From Ktedonobacter racemifer DSM 44963 (GTDB lineage: Bacteria > Chloroflexota > Ktedonobacteria > Ktedonobacterales > Ktedonobacteraceae), in contig NZ_ADVG01000002.1 of NCBI RefSeq assembly GCF_000178855.1, forward strand, positions 124,001 to 188,000: a stretch of DNA of 64,000 nucleotides, written 5' to 3'. The notes beneath the pieces are model-generated. The model worked only from the letters and a program-made list of their open reading frames with translations, searched no databases and was not told where the DNA came from. This document shows positions 9,713-18,708 of this stretch, one piece after another. The stretch's first letter is position 1; every line of letters starts with the position of its first letter. Made by a program: the position numbers and the translations under genes.

Positions 9713-11232
9713 TCAGCAAGGATAAGTGAGGTGCGCAGAAGGTCTTCCAACAACCTTCACAACTTCTGTTGCGCTCATATTCTGCCGCCGATACGGCGCA
9801 CCGGTGCCAGGCCCGTTGGCGTGATCCCCTTGCCTTGCGTGAGCAATAGATGGTTGCCCTTCGCGTTCGGCATCCTGAGAGATCCCAACACCTGCGTCTT
9901 TCGACCCCCTCATCGCACGTCGCGAACGAGCATGGGGCTTTTCCTTCAACGGTTCTTGGTCGCGCTTGATCAAGCGCTGCCCGATTCTCAGACTGGCATT
10001 GCGGTCGGCATGGTCGCGCATCTGGCATTGTGGGCACAGGCAAAGCGCCGCGCCGGGCGTGTATCCCTCAACCGGCTCGCCCTCATTGTAGCGAATGACG
10101 GGCGCGTGACAGCGATGGCATTGCCGGCTCGTATTGCGCGGATTGACGCGGCACGTGATGAGACCACCTGCATTCCACGCCTTGTACTTCGTGTACTTGA
10201 AGATGCGCCCTGCGCATCCAGTAGGCGCGTTTCATGTTGCTGCGGCGCGCATACGTGCCTTTTTGCGGGCGCAGGTTGCCTAGATGCTCGAAGACCAGTA
10301 TGCTTGCTTGCTGATCGATGGCGAACTGGACAATGCGGGCGCTCACCTGGTGCGCGATGTGCTCATCGACGTGCCTGATCTTGCGCCACAGATCAGCATT
10401 GTCCTGTTCCCCTTCGGCAATGATGCCAGTCTGAGATCGGTTGTGTGCAATGCGTCCGAGCAGTCTCGCGCCTTGTGCCCGATACCGCTGTGCCATTTCC
10501 AATGAAGGACGTCGCCAGGATGGTGCCTTCGACTGCCTGGACGGTACACACAGCTATATGCTGGTCGAGGTTCAAATCGACCGCGCAGAGACGTGTCTCT
10601 TTGGATGCTATCTGTTCAACAACGTTGGCGGGGGACTCCAACGTTTTCTCGATGGGAGTATGCAACCACCAGCTCTTGCCCTTGCGAACCAGTTGCGGGC
10701 TCCCTAGTGCGTACCCCTCGGGAATATCGCGAGAAAGCGCACCAATTTTGAGCCAGGACCAGCACGAGCCGGTCCACACTCTGAGCATGATGGAGTGCTG
10801 AGAGCGTTCTTTCCACAAGCCCGCGTAGAAGGAGGCCGATTTGTTCCAGGTGCGCGGCGGGACCGGTGGCCGCTCCCTGAACGGCTGCTGCTTCTTGCCC
10901 TTTTTGCATGGTTGGGCCTCGTGCTTCTCTTTGCGTGCTCGCCACGTTTTGAGCGAGGAGAAAAAGGCGCGAGCAGAGCCAAGGGCCGCATTGATGGCGG
11001 CGCGCCGGAACATCGCAGGGATATCCGGGGCGATGTCGGAGAGTGGCAGAATGGGATGGGGGCTCTTCTCCGTCGCATGGGTGAGTTTCTCCAGAGCGGT
11101 GAGGGCCTCCTTGTTCTTGAGAGAGAGGATGCCCTCATGGGCCTGGATGACCTCAAAGTAGAAGGCCACGACACGATTGTAGAGCGCCTGATGCTCCGCG
11201 AAGGAGTGGGCTGACTGTGGCGGATACTGCAA
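9713..11232 (-). pseudogene. tnpB: TnpB RNA-guided nuclease gene, two frameshifts
   Basis: Homology to TnpB runs through all three minus frames. The N-terminal part with the first RuvC Asp (LCAVDLNLDQHIAV) is at 10393-11232. The central part with the RuvC Glu (SILVFEHLGNL) is at 10083-10502. The C-terminal part after the zinc ribbon (MRDHADRNAS) is at 9713-10021. At least two frame changes, near 10.48 and 10.18 kb, break the gene. Homologous sequence (KVLKIAKATKTIRQA) extends ~16 codons upstream of the TTG at 11232 without an obvious start. It is inactive as it stands. Confidence 0.88.
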
Positions 11233-11514
11233 CGCTTGCCTGATTGTTTTCGTGGCTTTTGCTATTTTTAGTACTTTTCTCTCAAAAATATATTGTGTCT
11301 CTTTTAGAGAATACTACAATACGTTGAAATTGCCAAACATATGTTCTCTATTGTGCTATGCAAGGGCTAAAGCCGGGACACGCCTCACTGCCGCCGTTGA
11401 AACGGCGCAGCTTGCGGCGGGCTAAAGTTATCCAAAGGTGACAGGAGTTGTGTCAGGAATGAAGCACACAGATTAGACAGAAAGCCGAGAAACAGTCTGA
11501 GCGTACATGCATAG

Positions 11515-12660
11515 TCAGGGCATCCCATGGCTGGAGATACGTTTCTCACGCACCAGGTGTCCATATACATCCCAGACCTGGGCGAGACGTTGAATGCCTT
11601 TTTCCAGCACATCGGGGGAAGTCTGGAAGGGGAGACGTAGATACTGCTGGTGCGAATCATCGACGGACATAATTGTACCTGGGGTTACAACTAAGGCGAA
11701 ACGGAGGGCAATTTGAGCGAACTCGCTCGCGTCACCATAGGGCAGGCACACCCATAAGAAGAAACCACCATCTGGCGGCGTCCATGTCCATCCAGGGAGG
11801 TATGCGCGCAACAAAGTGGTCGCGAGATCAAGCTGCTGTTGGAGTTGCTGACGGCGTACCGCTTTTACGTCCTCGATGTATTTCAATAAACGCAGAGTGA
11901 TAGCCTGTGTGAGGCTCCCTGTGCCAAGGTCAGCGATGACCTTGAGGCGTCCAAGCCGCGTAATAAGCGTTTCAGGAGCGCGAATCCATCCTACACGTAG
12001 CCCTTGCCAGAAAAGCTTATTCATCGAGCCAAGCGTCAGAATAGCCTCACCGGGGGCAAAGCTGGCAATTGGTAGAGGCACATCAGCAGTGAGGCTCAAA
12101 TCAGCGAAGGCGTTATCCTCTATGACTGGCAGAGCAAACTCTTTTGCTAATGAGGCGATGACACGCCGACGTGCAGGTGAAAGCACTGTACCAGTGGGAT
12201 TATGAAAGGTCGGAGTCAGGTAGAGTAGACGCGGCAAGCTTGTTCCCAGCACCCGCTGAAGAATATCGACACGCAATCCCTCATGATCCATTGGCACGGG
12301 CAAGAGCCGCGCACCAAGGGCGCGAAAGGTATCAAGCGCCCCAAAGAAGGTGGGATTTTCTAGCATGACGGTATCGCCGCGCTGAATATAGAGCGTAGCA
12401 GCCAGCGAAAGGGCCTGCTGCGCGCCTGAAGTCACCAGGATCTGCTCGGGGCTCGTCGGCAATCCCATCTGCTCAAAATACTGGGCAATAGCGTGACGAA
12501 GTTCTGGAAGCCCGAGAGGCGCATAGCCGTGAGTATTCAGCAAGGATATAAGGTCCTGTTCGGGGAGAGTGAAGGCTTCAAGAGCCAGGCCACCCAGCGG
12601 GGAGACGCCTGTCGAAAGGTCGATCTGATCTCGCGGCTCGGTAAGCAGCATTTCAAACAA
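11515..12660 (-). pseudogene. MocR-type PLP aminotransferase domain, 5' truncated
   Basis: The frame encodes a fold type I aminotransferase domain. The PLP-binding region has GYAPLGLPELRHAI, the Asn-Pro of TPTFHNPTG (~172) and the Schiff-base Lys in TLGSMNKLFWQGLRVGW (~225). Such domains are usually the C-terminal part of MocR/GntR regulators or 2-aminoadipate-type aminotransferases. No winged-helix DNA-binding part is present: the frame starts at a TTG without ribosome-binding site and its upstream sequence runs straight into a truncated hydrolase on the other strand. Loss of the 5' part by deletion is the simplest reading. Confidence 0.75.
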
Positions 12661-12668
12661 CGGACTGC

Positions 12669-13091
12669 GTGCCAGGGAGTCATTATAGGAACGCCCAACG
12701 CATCGTTGAGCAGGGCATGCAGGAATTTGCCGAAGAGCTGCTGCCAGACTTGCTAACCCCCCAGACGTTCACTGAGCAAACTGACGTCGTGGAGAAGGTT
12801 CGCCAGATGATTCTGCATACCCCACCCGAAGGAGCCGCGGCTGCCCTGAGGGGCAGAGCGGAACGCCGCGACTATACCCCATTGCTACACGAAATCACGG
12901 TACCAACCCTGGTCGTCGTCGGCAGCGAAGACGCGTTCACGCCTATCAGCGACGCCGAACTGATACACCAAGGGATTGCAGGCTCCCGACTCGCCATCAT
13001 CCAGGGAACCGGGCATATGCCGAACATGGAGCGTCCCAATGAGTTTAACGCAGTGCTCAAACAGTTTCTTCTTCCCATCCTGGCTTCATAA
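12669..13091 (+). pseudogene. Alpha/beta hydrolase, C-terminal half only
   Basis: These 140 residues match the second half of an alpha/beta hydrolase: cap helices (NAQRIVEQGMQEFAEELL), the acid loop VVGSEDAFTP (~residue 98) and the catalytic His in GTGHMPNMERP (~121). The nucleophile elbow GxSxG and all strands before it are absent. The frame begins at a GTG inside the junction with the divergent aminotransferase remnant, so both genes seem to have lost their 5' ends in one event. Confidence 0.8.
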
Positions 13092-13201
13092 TCAATGTAG
13101 GCAGGGAAGTGAGTAAAAAAAGAGCGGGCGATACGCAAAATGCGATTGCTCCGCTCGGTCAAATCCCTTTGAGGAAACTGGAAAAAGTCTGTTTTTGGCG
13201 A

Positions 13202-13747
13202 CTATACCAGGGCGCTCTTGGCGTCATCGACGCGCGCGACCAGAGTTTGCAAGAGCTGCTGGAGCTGCTCACGAGTCTCGGCGTCCACCAGACGGCCCTC
13301 TGCATCAATCTTAGAACGCCCCTCGCCTACGTAGAGCGAAGGCTCGTCCAGCAGGTCGCTCTTCTGTGTAGCCAGCAACTGGCGCAACTGGACGTGTGCG
13401 GGACCACTCTGACGACCAATACCCATGAGTGCAACTGGCTTCTCGGCCAGGGCGGCATTCCCGCTGGCAGCAATCCATTTCAGGGCATTCTTAAGTGCAT
13501 TGGAAAGCAGACCTTTATATTCAGGGGTCGCGATCAAGAGCGCATCAGCCTGAGCAATACGCTCGCTGAACAGGCGAACACTTTCGGGAGTGTTGTACGT
13601 CTCTGTAAAAGCGGGTAGATCAGAGAGTGAGAGAATTTCAAGCTCGGCCTGGGCGGGCAAAAGTTCCTGTGCCGCTCGCAAGGCCGCTTTATTATAGGAC
13701 TCTTCGCGTAGGCTACCGGTAAAACCAACAATGCGAATGATAGACAA
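13202..13747 (-). CDS. NAD(P)H-dependent FMN reductase
   Basis: A 181-residue flavodoxin-fold reductase of the NADPH-dependent FMN reductase/chromate-quinone reductase family. The FMN phosphate loop is GFTGSLREESYNKAAL (8-23) and the second flavin loop is ATPEYKGLLSNALKNALKW (~75-93); both match the family closely and the length is typical. Family members reduce FMN, quinones or azo dyes, so the substrate is open. It is transcribed away from the 13.75-14.5 kb gap. Confidence 0.9.
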   Translation of the reverse strand: MSIIRIVGFTGSLREESYNKAALRAAQELLPAQAELEILSLSDLPAFTETYNTPESVRLFSERIAQADALLIATPEYKGLLSNALKNALKWIAASGNAALAEKPVALMGIGRQSGPAHVQLRQLLATQKSDLLDEPSLYVGEGRSKIDAEGRLVDAETREQLQQLLQTLVARVDDAKSALV

Positions 13748-14435
13748 GGTAGAACTCCTTAGAAAAAGATGGCAAAAATCAACATTAACTTCTTATACGA
13801 AAATTTTGTGAACAATACAGGCCCATTTACAGGCTGCTACGTTCTCCCACCCTCAGCACATGTAGCGCTATTTTTCAGGGGCACGAATTATTAAACGCAT
13901 ATTTATCACTCGTAGCAACGAAAGTGCTGAGCTTATAGGCAAAAAGTCATCCCTTCACCATTCGTACGCAGCGCAATATACTAGCCAACTCGAGCAGTAT
14001 GAGCTTTTAAAAACGGATGGAAAGCGCAGCCAGCAAGGCTGCATTGATGACGACATAGATAACACCATCACAACACACACGCTACCTATTATCGACAGCC
14101 AGCAGCAAATGCTAAGGTTTTGCCGCCAGAGTGATTGCCTCTCTCCTCTCAAGAAAACATGCAGCACCTTCATTATATTCCCGCAGGCCAAAGAGCATAC
14201 CACATAGAAGGGAATAAGCACAAAGTAAGGCTGCATCATGCGACAAGAATGGTGCATCATCCTGTAGATATGTCTCATTTTGTGAGCTACTTCACAGTGT
14301 AGAGGGCAAAGAAAGCGTAAGATAAAGGCCATGAGAAACACATCACCCCGCTGGAAGGCGAGCTGATTACATCTCAGGACGAGAGAAACCCTTTGGAAAT
14401 GTGAAAACACATTCTGAACTGCAAACCGACTTGAG
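13748..14435. other. Gene-free stretch
   Basis: No convincing coding frame is seen. A minus-strand open frame at 13955-14410 is rich in Cys, Met and His and lacks a ribosome-binding site, so it is not called. The stretch ends in a plus-strand terminator, which implies a transcript entering from the left. Confidence 0.5.
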
Positions 14436-14469
14436 AGCAGGCTTTACGGGCACAAAGCCTGCTTTTTTT
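14436..14469 (+). terminator. Strong terminator without an upstream plus-strand gene
   Basis: AGCAGGCTTT-ACGGGCAC-AAAGCCTGCT is followed by a run of seven T on the plus strand. The nearest plus-strand gene upstream ends 1.3 kb away. Confidence 0.85.
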
Positions 14470-14508
14470 GCGCCTATACTATGCGCATGCAGATATACTG
14501 ACCCGGCT

Positions 14509-14874
14509 CTAGCGTTCTGATGGCCTTACACCTGGATGCGCAATGGCGACGCCGCCATGGATGAGCAGCGTATCGCCAGGCGCGACATGCGGCAGCAGCG
14601 AAACATCGACACGCTCAATATGTTCTTGTGCCTCCACCAGGGCGAAACCCGTCTCCTCCTCATCCAGGCTGATAACTCTGGCGGTCTGGGGTTCATCACT
14701 ACATGTAAGACAATGACTCTCTGGCGACGTCCCCGCCGACAGCGGAGGAGTCTGCTCGCTCCAGACGCCATGCGAACGCACCACCGCGCTCTCTTCTCTC
14801 ACAGGCAGGCTTGAGAGATGCTTAGTATTCTCAAAAAGGACATCCTGGGTATTGATATTCTCCTCAGAGTTCAT
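14509..14874 (-). CDS. HypC/HupF-like hydrogenase-maturation chaperone domain protein
   Basis: The start at 14874 is chosen because GAGGAGG precedes that ATG by 8 nt, giving 121 residues. The C-terminal ~60 residues resemble the small beta-barrel of HypC/HybG/HupF: a Cys near its start (HCLTCSD), then ARVISLDEEETGFALVEA and LLPHVAPGDTLLIHGGVAIA. Family members escort Fe(CN)2CO to [NiFe] hydrogenase. Here the Cys is internal (~residue 55), not residue 2, and no hydrogenase or other hyp gene is in view, so a diverged role is possible. Confidence 0.7.
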   Translation of the reverse strand: MNSEENINTQDVLFENTKHLSSLPVREESAVVRSHGVWSEQTPPLSAGTSPESHCLTCSDEPQTARVISLDEEETGFALVEAQEHIERVDVSLLPHVAPGDTLLIHGGVAIAHPGVRPSER

Positions 14875-15007
14875 GGGAAAGCCCTCCTCTTCCATCAGGA
14901 GCAGATAAACCCGACTGCAAATACTACCAATTTCAATAAGAAGTAGTTACAAAACTATATTACCGCCGCAAGCATAATGCAGCCTCCAGAACTTCTTAAA
15001 AATAGCA

Positions 15008-15046
15008 TAAATAATCGGGGGCATCGCTCATATGATGCGCCCCGAT
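15008..15046 (-). terminator. Hairpin downstream of the small hydrophilic protein gene
   Basis: ATCGGGG...CCCCGAT arms at 15014-15046 are followed on the minus strand by an AT-rich stretch (ATTATTTATG). Confidence 0.55.
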
Positions 15047-15088
15047 AAGGGCCAACTGGTACTGCTCACAGTCTGGGGCAAGGAGAGA

Positions 15089-15307
15089 CTAGCGATTTTT
15101 TTCGCCCTGCTCGCGCTTGCGCGACTCTTCTTGAATCTGTTTAGCGTAACCAGACTTCTCAGCGGCCTCACGGATCTCCTCAATAGCCTGCTCTTTCGAC
15201 TCTACAGGGATATCCTCATCATTGACCACCTGAGACTGATCTGTATCTTTCTCTTTGCGACTGGCCTTCTGCTGCTTCTCGTTATCATGCTCAGACTTGC
15301 GACTCAT
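15089..15307 (-). CDS. Small charged hydrophilic protein, unknown function
   Basis: This 72-residue protein is almost entirely Lys, Glu, Gln, Asp, Arg and Ser, with a short helical segment (KEQAIEEIREAAEKSGYAKQIQEE). Start choice rests on AAGGAG seven nt before the ATG at 15307. Composition suggests a disordered, stress-type or nucleic-acid-associated small protein, but no family is recognised. Confidence 0.65.
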   Translation of the reverse strand: MSRKSEHDNEKQQKASRKEKDTDQSQVVNDEDIPVESKEQAIEEIREAAEKSGYAKQIQEESRKREQGEKNR

Positions 15308-15484
15308 TGAGATACTCCTTTCGGTAGCGCGCATGTCAGTGATTGTGCACAGGAATCTTACATGCCGATACTGTGAGAGAACAACAACGTGGGTGTTGCG
15401 ACCTCGTTTTTATTGTACCGAGAGGAACATAGCCCAGGTATCGCACACGATTTGGCGGGCTAGTGACTTTACACAGAATGCTGT

Positions 15485-16123
15485 TTAGGCCAGCGACTCC
15501 ACATAAGCACGCTGGGGATTGGCCACACCACGGAAGAAAATTTTTCCCACATACTGCACCAATTCCTCGGGAGTCACCATCTCATCCAGGAGCAAGCGTT
15601 TAAAGGGATAGGAGGCAAGGAGGCTGGAGAAGGTATGCAGCATAATCGTGGTAGGGATGGCTGGATCGAATTCGCCGGAAGCTTTCCCCTCATTGAGCAA
15701 AACTTCAAGGCTGCTTAAAAGCTGATCGAGCAGAGCATGGTGGCGGGATCGCAAGAGAGGTCGAAGTTCAACGGCACCAAAGAGTGCATAAAAGAGACGC
15801 CCACGCTCGCCCTTTAAACGCATATAGCTCGTCGCGAGCAGCGTTTCCAGGCGCGAACGCACAGAACCAGGCGCGGATACAGCCTCCTGCACGTTCTGTA
15901 GGATCGCTTGCATCTGCAACTCGAGCAGGGCCAGGACCAGGTCTTCTTTGCGGGAGAAATGCAGGTAGAGGGTTCCTTTGGCAATACCCACACGTGCAGC
16001 CACCTCGTCCATACACATCTCATGATAGCCCTTCTCCAGCAGAATTTTCTCCGAGGCATGGAGAATAAGCTGCTCACGTTGCTGACGTTGACGTTCTTTG
16101 AGCGAAAGGGTGGATTCGCGCAT
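15485..16123 (-). CDS. TetR-family transcriptional regulator
   Basis: The 212-residue protein has the TetR N-terminal helix-turn-helix (ILHASEKILLEKGYHEMCMDEVAARVGIAKGTLYLHFSRKEDLV, split here by reading only; residues ~20-62) and a helical ligand-binding C-terminal domain. GGAGGGAGC precedes the ATG. The gene faces the divergent VOC-protein gene across ~330 bp, so that gene is a plausible target; ligand and operator are unknown. Confidence 0.92.
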   Translation of the reverse strand: MRESTLSLKERQRQQREQLILHASEKILLEKGYHEMCMDEVAARVGIAKGTLYLHFSRKEDLVLALLELQMQAILQNVQEAVSAPGSVRSRLETLLATSYMRLKGERGRLFYALFGAVELRPLLRSRHHALLDQLLSSLEVLLNEGKASGEFDPAIPTTIMLHTFSSLLASYPFKRLLLDEMVTPEELVQYVGKIFFRGVANPQRAYVESLA

Positions 16124-16454
16124 ATGGCTCCCTCCAAATGTTCTTCAGATATCGGCGACATCAATATGCATGCCTACTTCAGCATATTTCATCGATTGCC
16201 AGAGGAGTCGTCTGTGTACGTTCTGGAAGAAGAAACTACCAGAAAGCACGAGAATTGTCAAGCAGAAAGTAAGGGACACCAACTCACATGATGGGTAACA
16301 GTCGAGATCCCTCAAACAAGGGTCGATTCTGTCCTCCTTCAAGGGTATGCTTTAAGAAGAAGACAGAATCACCGTGCTCCCCATTCCAGAGGCACGATGA
16401 TTGCTTAGATGTGAAGAAGAAACATCATCTACGAGAGTGAGGAGGAAATCTCTT

Positions 16455-16874
16455 ATGGACAACACACATACATTGCGAGGATTCACGACAATCAGTTATT
16501 GGGCTGCCGATCTGGAGGCGGCGAAGCGCTGGTACACTGAACTGTTGGGCGTCGAACCGTACTTCCAACGCCCGGGATACTGTGAGTTTCGCATCGGCGA
16601 CTACCAGCACGAGCTAGGCCTGATCGATAGCAAATACGCGCCCTTCGACACCCAGACGCATGTCCCTGCCGGTGCTGTCATGTATTGGCATGTGGACGAT
16701 GTCAACGCGACCGTTGATCGATTACTCTCCATGGGGGCGAAACAGCTCGAGGCCCCCCAAGAGCGTGGTGAGGGGTTCATCACTGCTTCGGTAGTCGATC
16801 CTTTCGGAAACATCCTGGGCATCATGTACAATCAGCACTACCTGGATGTTCTCGGTTCGGCCAGAAAAGCGTAA
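16455..16874 (+). CDS. VOC-superfamily (glyoxalase/dioxygenase-like) protein
   Basis: A 139-residue protein with the paired beta-alpha-beta-beta-beta modules of the vicinal oxygen chelate fold (ISYWAADLEAAKRWYTELLGVEP; later DPFGNILGIMYN). GAGGAGG precedes the ATG at 16455, which is preferred over an upstream in-frame start at 16401. VOC proteins include glyoxalase I, fosfomycin-resistance enzymes and ring-cleaving dioxygenases; the substrate cannot be told. The adjacent TetR gene is divergent. Confidence 0.88.
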   Translation: MDNTHTLRGFTTISYWAADLEAAKRWYTELLGVEPYFQRPGYCEFRIGDYQHELGLIDSKYAPFDTQTHVPAGAVMYWHVDDVNATVDRLLSMGAKQLEAPQERGEGFITASVVDPFGNILGIMYNQHYLDVLGSARKA

Positions 16875-16902
16875 CCCACATTAACAATGGCGGTGAGGCT
16901 AT

Positions 16903-16995
16903 ACAAAGGAACTTCACCCAAAACGCCGCAGGATGCCCCTGCCCTTTCAGGCATGGGGAGGAATGCGGCGTTCCTTTGTCGGTGGCTTGGGTGGA
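16903..16995. repeat. Nested inverted repeats (terminator or IS605 left end)
   Basis: ACAAAGGAAC (16903) pairs with GTTCCTTTGT (to 16979), AACGCCGCA with TGCGGCGTT, and GCCCCTGCC with GGCATGGGG, making one long branched hairpin. CACCCAA and TTGGGTG flank it. It lies between the VOC gene and tnpB, so it may be the VOC terminator, the left end of the tnpB element, or both. Confidence 0.6.
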
Positions 16996-17060
16996 AGACA
17001 TTCTCTCATCTGCTCATGTATTGTTGACAGTCAGATGAAAACTATGGTATGATTTAGCGT

Positions 17061-18278
17061 ATGCAAACGGTATTAACAGCGAAACTCAAATTAAATACAA
17101 CGCCCGAGCAATTCAAGGCATTACGTACAACGCAACTGGCGTATCGGGATTCTCTCAACTATGTGAGCCAGTACGCCTTTGAGCATGGCAAGATGAGCAA
17201 TGCTGTTCGTTTGCAAGATGCCACCTACGAAGAGATCCGCCTCCGTTTTCATCTGCCTTCGCAAATGGCCTGTTCTGTTCCTCGCCAAGTTGGTGCCTCG
17301 TATAAAACCCTCTGGACAAAGGTCAAGAACAATGCTGTTCATCGTAAGGAAGGGAAGACCAAGAAACGCTACAAAGGGCTTGATAAGGCTCCCTAGTTCA
17401 TCTCCCCCACGTTGACCTATCAGTACAAGAAAGACTACACCTTCAAGAAAGAGCAGCAGGTGAGCATCCTGACCCTTGAGGGACGTGTTATCGTGCCCTA
17501 TACTGGCTACAATAAGCATGTGGCATTGATCCAGCGTGGAGCGGAGATTGGTGCATCGAAACTCTGGTATGACAAGCCCAAGAAACAATTTTACCTCCTT
17601 GTCTCTCTTGCAATTGAGACGGCTGATCCTACACCTGAAACGCACAAGCAAGTCGTTGGCGTGGATGTGGGGATGCGATACCTTGCCGTCACGGCGACGA
17701 TGCAAGGGGATTGCACCTTCCATTCAGGCAAACAGATTGTCCCCAAGGCAAACCACTCCGCACGACTGAGAAAACGTCTGCAAAAGAAAGGCACTCGTTC
17801 AGCGACAAGAAGGCTCGTTGCCATCAGTGGACGAGAGAGACGGTTGAAGCAGAATACCAATCATGTCGTGAGTAAGCGGATTGTCCAACAGCACCCTCAA
17901 AGCTTGATTGGACTGGAGCATCTGACAGACATTCGAGAGCGTACCAAACGACGCAAAGGCAAAAATGCAAAACAGCGAAAAGCCAATCGTACCTTCTCCA
18001 AATGGTCCTTCGCTGAGTTGCATGGCATGATTGCCTATAAAGCGCTCTTGCATCGAAGTATGGCGATCAAGGTCGATGCCAACTCTACCTCGCAAGCGTG
18101 CCCCAAATGTGGGCACACCTGCAAAGAGAATAGACCCAACAAAGGATTGCTCTTCGTCTGTCAGAATTGTCAGTACACGCTCCATGCCGATCTGGTTGGA
18201 GCAAGAAACATTGCGATGCGAACGCTTCTTATCCGGCAAGACTGGAGAGGAACGGGCCTCTTGTCAGTACGCGCCTGA
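17061..18278 (+). pseudogene. tnpB: TnpB nuclease gene interrupted by one amber codon
   Basis: A single reading frame encodes a ~405-residue TnpB, broken only by TAG at 17394-17396 (...KGLDKAP*FISPTLTYQYKK...). After the stop the frame continues intact. The RuvC Asp is in GVDVGMRYLAVTA, the Glu in IGLEHLTDIRERT, the zinc ribbon is CPKCG...CQNCQ and the last Asp is in LHADLVGARN. All catalytic residues survive, so the nonsense change may be recent or suppressed. A TTG at 17412 could restart translation of a 288-residue C-terminal product. An end-type hairpin (CCCTCGGC-TTTA-GCCGTAGGG) lies at 18358-18378. No tnpA accompanies it. Confidence 0.88.
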
Positions 18279-18589
18279 TGTGTCGGACGATGAAGCCAAA
18301 GCCGCACGCCTGAAAAGGTATGCTGAATTGCGGTGGAGTTCAGACACAACTCCAAGCCCTCGGCTTTAGCCGTAGGGTACTGACTTTTTCATAGCGAAAA
18401 CAATCCTTTGTATGGCTATTCGCCCTTCTTGTATTCCGGAAGCCTAGAGAGGAGGTTGTATCACGATGATATTGGCCTCTTCTCTTGCGAAGGCTTCATG
18501 TCACAGATCGTTTTCCCCAGAGCTGACCCCTGTGCCTATCCCAGCAGATGTTTTGTACTCCTAAACACGGGCAGGGACGGGCAAGCTTA
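18279..18589. other. Right end of the tnpB element and spacer
   Basis: This stretch holds the probable guide-RNA 3' end and element end near 18378. No credible gene is seen between there and the next element. Confidence 0.4.
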
Positions 18590-18629
18590 CAATAGGGATC
18601 GTGCAGTTGCACAGGGTTTCTCAAAAGTC
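18590..18629 (+). repeat. Left terminal inverted repeat
   Basis: Starts CAATAGGGATCGTGCAG and is the reverse complement of the right end apart from the central GTT/AAC positions. Confidence 0.92.
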
Positions 18630-18708
18630 TGGTGAGGGGTGAAAAAGAAGAGTCAATCCAGTAGAATGCATGACATCAAAAAACACAGCATTCAAGGAGT
18701 GACTCAGC

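Larger units (their letters stand above)
8155..11424 (-). mobile_element. Degraded IS200/IS605-type element carrying a group II intron
   Basis: The element holds a tnpB pseudogene on the minus strand, a non-coding 3' portion interrupted by a group II intron, and end-like hairpins: GGGCTAAAGCCC at 8161-8172 and GGGCTAAAGCC near 11365, with further stems to 11424. No tnpA is present. The ends are placed by these hairpins and are approximate. Confidence 0.65.

Noticed and set aside
13955..14410. A 151-codon minus-strand frame rich in Cys and hydrophobic residues
   Set aside because: Composition is unlike the other proteins here, there is no ribosome-binding site and no family is recognisable.
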